DNA of 10,173 nucleotides, from the NCBI GenBank assembly GCA_002479405.1, contig DLMX01000118.1, forward strand, positions 1 to 10,173, read 5' to 3'. The number at the start of each line of letters is the position of its first letter. Position 1 is the first letter of the stretch. This DNA is from Methylophilaceae bacterium UBA7525 (lineage in GTDB: Bacteria; Pseudomonadota; Gammaproteobacteria; Burkholderiales; Methylophilaceae). Shown in pieces: positions 1-5,985 of this stretch. A model generated the notes under the pieces. The model was not told the origin of the DNA, made no database searches, and worked only from the letters and a program-made list of their open reading frames with translations. The position numbers were made by a program, and so were the translations under genes.

Positions 1-684
1 TTTTTCTCCACCGGCGACGAACTCGCCAGTGTCGGCCAACAACTGCAGGCCGGACAGGTTTACGACAGCAACCGCTACACGCTCTACGGCATGCTCACCC
101 GTCTCGGCGTCGAAGTCATCGATATGGGCGTGGTGCGTGATGAACCCGAATTGCTTGAGCAGGCTTTGATCGAGGCATCAAGCAGCGCTGATGTCATCCT
201 CACCAGCGGCGGCGTTTCGGTCGGCGAAGCCGACTTCATGAAACAACTGCTGGAAAAACTCGGACAAGTCGTCTTCTGGAAAATCGCCATGAAACCTGGA
301 CGCCCACTGGCCTATGGCAAGGTCGGCAATGCCCATTACTTCGGCCTGCCCGGCAACCCGGTCTCGGTCATGGTGACCTTCTATCAGTTCGTGCGCGAGG
401 CGCTACTGGTGCTGATGGGGCAACCGGCACCGGCACCATCGCCTCTGCTGAAAGCCATCTGCACAGACAGCATCAAAAAACTTCCCGGACGTACCGAATT
501 CCAGCGCGGCGCACTCTATCTCGATGCTGATGGCGACTGGAAGGTGCGGCCGACCGGCAACCAAGGCTCCGGCATCCTGCGCTCAATGTCGGAAGCCAAT
601 TGCTTCATCGTGCTGGACGAAACGGTCGGCAACGTCGAGGCGGGCATGCGGGTACAGGTACAAGTGCTGGAAGGCGTGATTTGA
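1..684 (+). CDS. moeA: Molybdopterin molybdenumtransferase MoeA, C-terminal part (5' end outside window)
   Basis: MoeA inserts molybdate into adenylylated molybdopterin in the cytoplasm, the last step of molybdenum cofactor synthesis. The reading frame is open from base 1 and gives 227 residues, slightly over half of a usual MoeA of about 400. Visible signatures in order are STGDEL (residues 3-8), DSNRYTL (22-28), TSGGVSVGEADF (68-79), the KPGRPLAYG block (98-106) and GLPGNPVSVMVTF (115-127). Together these make up the MPT-binding MoCF fold. From about residue 145 onward is the C-terminal beta-barrel domain IV, with the family's typical NQGSGILRSMSEAN stretch (187-200). The internal ATG at base 91 is not the start, because conserved sequence continues upstream of it. 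It shares strand with the next gene, but no functional link to the downstream PQQ-related genes is apparent. The family call is secure; the missing N-terminus cannot be judged. Confidence 0.96.
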   Translation, partial: FFSTGDELASVGQQLQAGQVYDSNRYTLYGMLTRLGVEVIDMGVVRDEPELLEQALIEASSSADVILTSGGVSVGEADFMKQLLEKLGQVVFWKIAMKPGRPLAYGKVGNAHYFGLPGNPVSVMVTFYQFVREALLVLMGQPAPAPSPLLKAICTDSIKKLPGRTEFQRGALYLDADGDWKVRPTGNQGSGILRSMSEANCFIVLDETVGNVEAGMRVQVQVLEGVI

Positions 685-706
685 TCTGTATCAATTCTGA
701 CGAAAT

Positions 707-723
707 ATCATGAAAATCATGAT
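707..723. promoter_or_regulatory. 17-bp palindrome resembling a Fur box upstream of the PqqU-like receptor
   Basis: The arms ATCATGA (707-713) and TCATGAT (717-723) are perfect inverted repeats around AAA. Aligned at 706-724 to the classical E. coli Fur box GATAATGATAATCATTATC, 14 of 19 positions match by my count. It lies 64 bases ahead of the preferred receptor start at 788, a plausible operator position. It would be inside the coding region if translation began at 710. Fur control is inference; another dimeric repressor could equally bind a dyad of this kind. Confidence 0.4.
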
Positions 724-787
724 GTCCTTTCTGCACAAGCAAGACTATTGTTCAATTCATCTTAAAAAAACCAAGAAATCATTCATC

Positions 788-3136
788 ATGAACCATCCAT
801 TAACTTTCCGCACCCTGCCCGGCCAACTGTTGCTGGCTGGTTTTTTCAGTCTCGGATTTTCATCTTTTGCAATTGCAGAAATTGAATTCAGCGCCGAAGA
901 GATCGAACTGCATAACGCACTTCGCCTGGCCCCGGTCGTCGTCACCGGCACCCGTATCGAGCAGAACAGCTTTGACCTGCCGATGTCGATCGATTCGGTA
1001 GCGGGCGAAACCATCCGTGAAGGACAACTGCAAGTCAATCTCTCGGAATCCGCAGCGCGCGTACCCGGAGTCGTCGTCAATAACCGCAACAACCCGGCCC
1101 AGGACTTGGCCATCCAGATTCGAGGTTTCGGCTCCCGCTCCGCCTTCGGCGTGCGTGGCGTGCGTCTGTATGCCGACGGCATCCCCATGACCATGCCAGA
1201 CGGTCAGGGACAGACAGGCACCTTCAATCTGGACACGGCAAAACGCGTTGAATATTTGCGTGGCCCTTTTTCAGCGCTATACGGCAACTCATCAGGCGGC
1301 GTCGTGCAAATCTTCACGCAGGATGGACCTGATGACCCCACGCTTACCGGTGGCATCACTTTCGGCAGTTATGACACTCGCCGCGGCAGCATCTCCTTTG
1401 GCGGGGACAATGACGGATTCAACTATATCGTCAATGCCAACACCTACCGCAGCGACGGCTATCGCGACCAATCCGAAACCCGCCGCGACACCTTCCACGG
1501 TAAATTCAGTTTCGATCTTGGCGAAGCCACCAAGCTGACCGTCGTCGCCACCGCGCTGGATCAGCCGGATAATGAAGACCCGCAGGGCCTGAATGCTCAG
1601 CAACTGAAGAACGACCGCCGACAGGCCAATCCGAATTCTTTGAAATTCAATACCCGCGTCAGCCGCAGCCATGAACAGATCGGCGCCACACTGGAACACA
1701 TGCTGACCGAGAACGACACCCTACGCTTCATGACCTATTACGGCCAACGCGACAATGAACAATTCCAGTCTATTTCCATTAATGGCCAGCGCAACGATTT
1801 AAGTGGTGGCGGCGTTGCCACGATAGACCGCGATTTCGGCGGCATCGACCTGCGCTGGGCACACAAAGGCCTGCTCGCAGACATGCCATACAATTTCACG
1901 GTCGGCACGAATTACGACCGCATGAAGGATGACCGCAAAGGCTACGAGAACTTCGTGGCCAACGCTGCCCTAGGTACAGTTCCACGCCTGATTGGGGGGG
2001 AGGTCGTCGACTGCGGCATGACCCTGAACGGCCAGCCCATCATCTGCGGTGTAAAAGGAAACCTTCGGCGCGACGAGACCAACAAGGTCAACAACTTCGA
2101 CCAGTACATGCAGGCTTCCATTGATATCAATCCTCGCTGGAATGTAAGTGCCGGTGTGCGTCATAGCCGTGTGAAATTCGAGAATAATGACCATTTCATC
2201 CTTGACACGCCCAATCCACCACCACCAAACCTAGGTTACCCTGGAGAAAACGGCGACGATAGCGGCTCTGTCACATTCAGAGAAACCACACCTGTTATTG
2301 GGGCCATTTTCAAAGCGACCGACACCCTGAATCTGTATGCGAATGCGGGACAGAGCTTCGAAACCCCCACCTTCGTTGAAATGGCCTATACCAGCACCGG
2401 CGGATTCAACCTTGATTTGAAGCCGGCAAAGAGCAATCAGTATGAAATCGGCGCCAAATGGATGGCGGGAGATTCAACACTGATCAATGCATCGCTGTTC
2501 TTCATTGAGACCAAGGATGAAATCGTTGTTCTGCAGCAATCCGGCGGACGTACTGTTTACCAGAACGTCAAGGACAGTGAACGCAAGGGCTTCGAACTCT
2601 CGCTCGACAGTAGTCTGGCTCATGGTTTCAATGCCTATCTGGCTTATACCTATCTCGATGCGGAATTTACATCCGATTTCACATCATGCAAGCCTTTTGC
2701 CGATGGGCAAACAGTATGTCTCCCCAATGATCCAGCTTCGTTCCCGCCCACCCTTCCAGCCAACTCAGGTGGCGAAATTATTCGTTCCGGTGCAGACATC
2801 CCAGGCACCTACAAACACACGATGTTCGGTGAGTTGTCATGGCGTCACCAACCCAGCGGCTTTTCCACGGCGATCGAAGTCAGGGCCAACAGCAAAACCA
2901 ATGTCGCGTTCAAACCCGAATACGGCAAGGCCAGTGGCTATGCGCTTGCCGCCTGGCGCGGTGGCTTTAATCAGAAGATGGGTGACTGGAAATTCAGCGA
3001 ATTCGTCCGTGTAGAGAACCTGTTCGACAAGGAATATGTCGGTTCCGTGCGCGTCGGCGACCTGAACGGCAACTACTACGAACCCGCGCCAACCCGCAAC
3101 TGGCTGCTCGGACTCAACGCCAGCTATCAGTTCTGA
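788..3136 (+). CDS. pqqU: TonB-dependent outer-membrane receptor, PqqU (YncD)-like, probable PQQ importer
   Basis: This is a 22-strand outer-membrane receptor with a plug domain. From memory it aligns along its length with E. coli YncD, renamed PqqU because it imports pyrroloquinoline quinone. Shared stretches include RGFGSRS (112-118), MPDGQGQT (136-143), RGPFSALYGN (158-167), a GDDSG loop, DEIVV followed by SGGRT, and NLFDKEYVGS near the C-terminus. The start at 788 gives 782 residues and a clean Sec signal peptide ending AIA (residue 30). The in-frame ATG at 710 would bury that signal behind 26 charged residues and cover a palindrome. A TonB-box-like PVVVTG follows at 49-54, then the plug to about 180 and the barrel, which ends in the typical YQF. 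Cysteine pairs lie at 409/420 and 634/644; as I recall, E. coli PqqU has a pair only at the second place. The TBDR family is certain. PQQ as substrate is inferred from similarity and from the quinoprotein-associated neighbours; no Shine-Dalgarno is strong. Confidence 0.85.
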   Translation: MNHPLTFRTLPGQLLLAGFFSLGFSSFAIAEIEFSAEEIELHNALRLAPVVVTGTRIEQNSFDLPMSIDSVAGETIREGQLQVNLSESAARVPGVVVNNRNNPAQDLAIQIRGFGSRSAFGVRGVRLYADGIPMTMPDGQGQTGTFNLDTAKRVEYLRGPFSALYGNSSGGVVQIFTQDGPDDPTLTGGITFGSYDTRRGSISFGGDNDGFNYIVNANTYRSDGYRDQSETRRDTFHGKFSFDLGEATKLTVVATALDQPDNEDPQGLNAQQLKNDRRQANPNSLKFNTRVSRSHEQIGATLEHMLTENDTLRFMTYYGQRDNEQFQSISINGQRNDLSGGGVATIDRDFGGIDLRWAHKGLLADMPYNFTVGTNYDRMKDDRKGYENFVANAALGTVPRLIGGEVVDCGMTLNGQPIICGVKGNLRRDETNKVNNFDQYMQASIDINPRWNVSAGVRHSRVKFENNDHFILDTPNPPPPNLGYPGENGDDSGSVTFRETTPVIGAIFKATDTLNLYANAGQSFETPTFVEMAYTSTGGFNLDLKPAKSNQYEIGAKWMAGDSTLINASLFFIETKDEIVVLQQSGGRTVYQNVKDSERKGFELSLDSSLAHGFNAYLAYTYLDAEFTSDFTSCKPFADGQTVCLPNDPASFPPTLPANSGGEIIRSGADIPGTYKHTMFGELSWRHQPSGFSTAIEVRANSKTNVAFKPEYGKASGYALAAWRGGFNQKMGDWKFSEFVRVENLFDKEYVGSVRVGDLNGNYYEPAPTRNWLLGLNASYQF

Positions 3137-3151
3137 TTCGCAAAGCATTAG

Positions 3152-3193
3152 TTTGAATGTTGTGTACGACTTTGCACGCACACAACATTCAAA
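3152..3193 (+). terminator. Long hairpin after the receptor gene; terminator or processing structure
   Basis: TTTGAATGTTGTGT (3152-3165) pairs perfectly with ACACAACATTCAAA (3180-3193). Two further pairs (3167-3168 with 3177-3178) follow inside one mismatch. It begins 15 bases after the receptor stop codon. No run of T follows on the plus strand, so it is not a textbook intrinsic terminator. An mRNA 3'-end stabiliser, an attenuator ahead of the SoxYZ gene or a protein-binding dyad are alternatives. Confidence 0.5.
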
Positions 3194-3223
3194 ACAGGAT
3201 TAAAATCATTTCAAATTTGAGTA

Positions 3224-3244
3224 GTTGGTTCATGCTGAACCGAC
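3224..3244. promoter_or_regulatory. Inverted repeat GGTTCA-TGC-TGAACC, candidate operator upstream of the SoxYZ-like gene
   Basis: The core 3227-3241 is a perfect 6-3-6 dyad. Two more matched pairs flank it (3224/3244 and 3225/3243) beyond a T-G position. It overlaps a possible promoter, TTGGTT (3225-3230), 18 bases, then TTATAT (3249-3254), so a bound protein could block polymerase. A related sequence with the same GTTC-N5-GAAC core lies in the cytochrome b561/hydrolase divergent region. The dyad is seen directly; its role and the promoter are inference. Confidence 0.35.
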
Positions 3245-3323
3245 GAACTTATATCTGCCTTTCCCGTCAATATCAAATAACGGCAAGCCGCTGCAATGCC
3301 TTGCAAACATTGAGGAGAACACC

Positions 3324-4127
3324 ATGTTGCGATCTGTATCGAAAACTAGTTATCTGGCATTGGCCGGCTTGATGCTGTCCTTTAGCAGCAACGCGCTGGC
3401 CGAAGCCGACCCCAAGATCTGGCCAGTCATCAAGGAGGCATTCTTCGCAGATCGAAAGATTGAAGAAGCCGATTTTATTCAGCTGACCGCTCCCAAACGG
3501 GCTGAAAGTGGCGCGCAGGTGCCATTCAGCATTGCCCTGGACCAGGACAAGGGGCATGCAAAAGCTGTCAAAAAGATCTACGTGATCGTCGATGCCAATC
3601 CGATACAACTGGCTGCGACCTACAATCTGACCGAGGAACTGGGCAAATTCAATCTCTCCACACGCATTCGTCTGGAAACCGACTCTTTTGTACGCGCTGT
3701 AGGCGAAACGGCTGACGGCAAACTATATATGGCAGCCATTCCCATTCGCGCTGCAGGCGGCTGTGGTGGCATCATTGATGCGGATGAGACAGAAGTGCGG
3801 GCATCGGCAGGCAAGATCAAGATGAACGTGGAGTCACCTGTGAGTTTTGGTAAAACCACTCCGGCCACTTTCATCATCAAACATCCGATGAGAACCGGCT
3901 TGCAGCGCGACTTGGTTTCACAGGGCTTCCTGCCTGCTTTCTTCATTAACAAGGCGACCTTTACCTACAATGACAAGCCGGTTTTTGATGTCGACCTGAA
4001 TGTCGGCACCAGCGAAGACCCGTATCTGAAATTTGATTTTGTACCGAAAGAACCAGGTATCCTGAAAGTCAAGGCGACAGACAATGAAGGCAAGTCATTC
4101 ACACATGAGATCGACGTAAAGAGCTGA
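3324..4127 (+). CDS. Periplasmic SoxYZ-like fused carrier protein, quinoprotein-associated type
   Basis: This is a 267-residue exported fusion of a SoxY-like and a SoxZ-like domain. In classical sulfur oxidation SoxY carries sulfur intermediates on the cysteine of a C-terminal GGCGG motif and pairs with SoxZ. Here GGCGG sits internally at residues 145-149 (Cys147, the only cysteine), followed by the SoxZ-like immunoglobulin-type domain at about 165-265. The start at 3324 is set by GAGGAG at 3312-3317, six bases upstream, and by a Sec signal peptide ending ALA (residue 26). An upstream in-frame TTG would destroy that signal. The arrangement matches the family annotated as quinoprotein dehydrogenase-associated SoxYZ-like carrier, which commonly accompanies PQQ enzymes and SoxH-related hydrolases. 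A hydrolase of that kind lies about 850 bases downstream. No soxA, B, C, D or X is nearby, which argues against ordinary thiosulfate oxidation. What the cysteine carries is unknown. Confidence 0.88.
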   Translation: MLRSVSKTSYLALAGLMLSFSSNALAEADPKIWPVIKEAFFADRKIEEADFIQLTAPKRAESGAQVPFSIALDQDKGHAKAVKKIYVIVDANPIQLAATYNLTEELGKFNLSTRIRLETDSFVRAVGETADGKLYMAAIPIRAAGGCGGIIDADETEVRASAGKIKMNVESPVSFGKTTPATFIIKHPMRTGLQRDLVSQGFLPAFFINKATFTYNDKPVFDVDLNVGTSEDPYLKFDFVPKEPGILKVKATDNEGKSFTHEIDVKS

Positions 4128-4158
4128 AAATAAAGGGGCATCAAGCCCCTTTATTTTT
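4128..4158. terminator. Bidirectional intrinsic terminator between SoxYZ-like and cytochrome b561 genes
   Basis: AAATAAAGGGGC (4128-4139) pairs perfectly with GCCCCTTTATTT (4145-4156) across a five-base loop, giving a 12-bp stem with a GC-rich top. T-rich sequence follows on both strands. It starts immediately after the SoxYZ-like stop codon and lies 24 bases beyond the convergent cytochrome gene's stop, so it can end both transcripts. Confidence 0.9.
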
Positions 4159-4181
4159 CAACCCGCTGTAGTTAAAACAGC

Positions 4182-4781
4182 CTAATGCAAAGACATGCGT
4201 TTAAGTGTTTCATCCTTGTTGATGAATTTATGTTTCAATGCACCAGCGATATGCAACAGGATGAGTAGCGCCAATACGAGACCCACCCATTCGTGCACGA
4301 CCAGAAAGACATCACGCACGGCTTTGTTATCCAGCCCGGGCAGAAAGGCAAGACCGAACCATTTAACGCCATATTTGCTATACAGAGCCATCAGCAATCC
4401 ACTGACAGGCATGGCAATCATCAGCACATAAAGCAGCATATGTGCAGTCTCGGCCAGTTTCTTCTCCCAGGCTTTGAGTGAACCGAGCAATGCCGGAGGT
4501 TGATGAGTCAGCCGCCAGTACAGTCGGAAGGCAATCAACGCCAACAACGTAATGCCGATGGACTTGTGCAGATTGAAATAAAAGGTTCTTGGCGTAACCT
4601 CTTCGGCCAGCTGCCAGGTGTAGATGCCAAGGTTGAACAGATCATAAGAGCTCGATTTTGCACCCTCCCGCGGCAAATCAGTCATGAACCAGCCCAGAGC
4701 CAACATGAAAAGAATGCCGATGGCGATCAGCCAGTGCAGAACGACAGCGGTTTTGGTGTATCGAGTAATGGAATTATTCAT
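4182..4781 (-). CDS. Cytochrome b561 family membrane protein
   Basis: A 199-residue, four-helix inner-membrane diheme cytochrome of the bacterial b561 type, which exchanges electrons between quinol or periplasmic partners and the membrane. Hydrophobic segments lie at about 13-31, 73-90, 113-133 and 158-180. Histidines positioned as heme ligands are His16 (in LHW), His72 (NLHKSIG), His114 (ETAHMLLY) and His163 or His177 near the last helix, followed by the usual lysine/histidine-rich C-terminus. The conserved R-x-x-W-R segment follows helix two (86-90). A Shine-Dalgarno AGGA (4788-4791 on the complement) precedes the ATG. It is convergent with the SoxYZ-like gene and divergent from the hydrolase gene. 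Cytochrome b561 proteins also occur as stand-alone superoxide or quinol oxidoreductases. A role as acceptor for a periplasmic quinoprotein relay is inferred from position only. Confidence 0.9.
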   Translation of the reverse strand: MNNSITRYTKTAVVLHWLIAIGILFMLALGWFMTDLPREGAKSSSYDLFNLGIYTWQLAEEVTPRTFYFNLHKSIGITLLALIAFRLYWRLTHQPPALLGSLKAWEKKLAETAHMLLYVLMIAMPVSGLLMALYSKYGVKWFGLAFLPGLDNKAVRDVFLVVHEWVGLVLALLILLHIAGALKHKFINKDETLKRMSLH

Positions 4782-4805
4782 TGTTTTTCCTGACTAATTG
4801 TTAAT

Positions 4806-4825
4806 CGGGCCCCAATAGCGGCCCG
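4806..4825 (-). other. GC-rich hairpin in the probable 5' leader of the cytochrome b561 gene
   Basis: CGGGCC (4806-4811) pairs with GGCCCG (4820-4825) around an eight-base loop, 24 bases upstream of the cytochrome start codon on the complement. It has no adjoining T run on either strand. It could fold in the cytochrome leader RNA; function is unknown. It stands out from the A/T-rich sequence around it. Confidence 0.4.
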
Positions 4826-4843
4826 CTTCAAATATATATCTTA

Positions 4844-4871
4844 TTGATTGTTCTGAATGAACCTGTATTGT
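4844..4871. promoter_or_regulatory. Possible hydrolase promoter with embedded GTTC-N5-GAAC dyad in the divergent region
   Basis: TTGATT (4844-4849), 16 bases, then TATTGT (4866-4871) could act as -35 and -10 elements for the plus-strand hydrolase gene. Between them lies GTTC (4850-4853)-N5-GAAC (4859-4862). On the complement it reads GGTTCATTCAGAACA, which matches the dyad upstream of the SoxYZ-like gene at 12 of 15 positions. Elsewhere in the 188-base gap (4782-4969) I see no confident promoter for the cytochrome gene. Both the promoter and the shared operator are inference. Confidence 0.3.
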
Positions 4872-4969
4872 AACGTTATCGACGCCGATATCTCGTGCAA
4901 GTTCCAAGCTATCAGGAAAGAGTGTGGCCATCTTTCATGAGAAATTTGATATTTAAAAAGGAATAATTC

Positions 4970-5884
4970 ATGCTGCAAATTGTTGTCGCAGTATTAGGAC
5001 TGCTCATTTTCACCACACAACTCCAGGCCCAACCACTGAACCTGGAAAAGGTGGCTGATGGCATTTATGTGCATCATGGCCTGCACGAGGATCTGGCAGA
5101 GGGCTACCACGGCGATATCTGCAACATCGGTTTCGTTATCGGCAGCAAAGGTATCGCCGTCGTCGACAGCGGTGGCACATTCAAGGTCGGTCAACGCTTT
5201 CGCGAAGCTATTCGCGAAGTCAGCGATCTTCCGATACTGTATGTGATCAATACCCATGTACATCCCGACCATATCTATGGCAACGCTGCCTTTCTTGAAG
5301 ATAAGCCGCAATTCGTCGGCCACCACAAACTGGCTGCCGCGATGGATTCGCGCAAGGACGCCTACAGCCGCATGCATCTGGAGTGGATGGGAGAGGATTT
5401 CGCCGGCAGCGAAATGGTCAAACCCACGCTCGCCGTGACGGATACAGCCACATTGGACTTGGGAGATCGCCAACTCAAACTGCAAGCCCATCCAACCGCC
5501 CACACCAGCACCGACCTGACCGTGATCGATAGCAAAACCAGCACGCTCTGGTCCGGCGACCTGCTTTTTGTCGAACGCACCCCTTCGATTGATGGCGACC
5601 TCAAAGGCTGGATAGCGGTCACGGAAAACCTGGGGAAACTGAGTGTCAATCAGACCGTTCCTGGTCACGGCCCCGTCGTCACAAACCTGAAAGCCGCACT
5701 GGACAACCAGCAGCGTTATCTAAGCGTGCTGCTCAGCGACATACGCACCAGCATCAGCAAGGGCGAAATGATGGAAAGCGCCATGAACACCGCCGCGGCC
5801 TCTGAAAAAGACAAGTGGGTGCTGTTTGAAATCGTCAACCGTCGCAATGTGAACAATACCTATCCCGGGCTTGAGTGGGAGTAA
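4970..5884 (+). CDS. Exported metallo-beta-lactamase-fold hydrolase, SoxH-related quinoprotein relay type
   Basis: A 304-residue periplasmic zinc hydrolase. The metal site is intact: HVHPDH supplies His96, His98, Asp100 and His101, then His178 (AHTS), Asp197 (SGD) and His233 (PGHG). Residues 1-20 form a hydrophobic export signal ending LQA, though with no basic residue before the core. The start is fixed by AAGGA at 4958-4962, seven bases upstream, and an in-frame stop at 4964. Family-typical features are GDICNIGFVIG near residue 48, FVGHHKL at 115-121 after the HxHxDH, and SIDGDLKGW at 206-214. These recall the group annotated as quinoprotein relay system zinc metallohydrolase 2, a SoxH relative found with PQQ enzymes and fused SoxYZ carriers. 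A thioester- or persulfide-type bond on the carrier cysteine is a reasonable substrate guess, unproven. The remaining C-terminal part (about 240-304) is helical. Confidence 0.88.
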   Translation: MLQIVVAVLGLLIFTTQLQAQPLNLEKVADGIYVHHGLHEDLAEGYHGDICNIGFVIGSKGIAVVDSGGTFKVGQRFREAIREVSDLPILYVINTHVHPDHIYGNAAFLEDKPQFVGHHKLAAAMDSRKDAYSRMHLEWMGEDFAGSEMVKPTLAVTDTATLDLGDRQLKLQAHPTAHTSTDLTVIDSKTSTLWSGDLLFVERTPSIDGDLKGWIAVTENLGKLSVNQTVPGHGPVVTNLKAALDNQQRYLSVLLSDIRTSISKGEMMESAMNTAAASEKDKWVLFEIVNRRNVNNTYPGLEWE

Positions 5885-5906
5885 AGCGGATTCACTTAAT
5901 TCTGGG

Positions 5907-5935
5907 TTAGGCCTGCAGAATCAATAATGTATAAT
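5907..5935 (+). promoter_or_regulatory. Probable promoter of tonB with consensus -10
   Basis: A perfect TATAAT lies at 5930-5935, preceded directly by TG. The best-spaced -35 (17 bases) is a poor TTAGGC at 5907-5912. Transcription would begin near 5942, leaving a leader of about 44 bases before the GTG start of tonB. GCCTGC (5911-5916) and GCAGGC (5937-5942) form an inverted repeat bracketing the -10, which suggests regulation. No terminator was found after the hydrolase, so read-through into tonB is also possible. Confidence 0.5.
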
Positions 5936-5985
5936 CGCAGGCTTTGACTGTTGCGCTGCAATAAATTGACGATCGCCAACTTCCT

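Noticed and set aside
710..787. N-terminal extension of the receptor from the ATG at 710
   Set aside because: It would place 26 charged residues before an otherwise good signal peptide, has no ribosome site, and overlaps a perfect palindrome. The start at 788 is preferred.
3225..3323. Upstream TTG start for the SoxYZ-like protein
   Set aside because: It would precede the signal peptide with 33 residues. GAGGAG at the correct spacing supports the ATG at 3324.
3324..4127. Classical thiosulfate-oxidising SoxYZ
   Set aside because: SoxY and SoxZ are fused, the GGCGG motif is internal, and no soxAXBCD genes are nearby. The quinoprotein-associated carrier family fits better.
4160..4181. Small GCTGT/ACAGC hairpin beside the bidirectional terminator
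   Set aside because: A five-pair stem is too weak to call separately from the adjacent 12-bp terminator.
4994..5668. Minus-strand open frame of 224 residues opposite the hydrolase
   Set aside because: It lies entirely within a gene with a complete zinc-binding motif set, and has no credible start signal or family resemblance.
4970..5884. Beta-lactamase conferring antibiotic resistance
   Set aside because: The metal motif is shared by the whole fold. The surrounding sequence and neighbours fit the SoxH-related hydrolases, not class B beta-lactamases.
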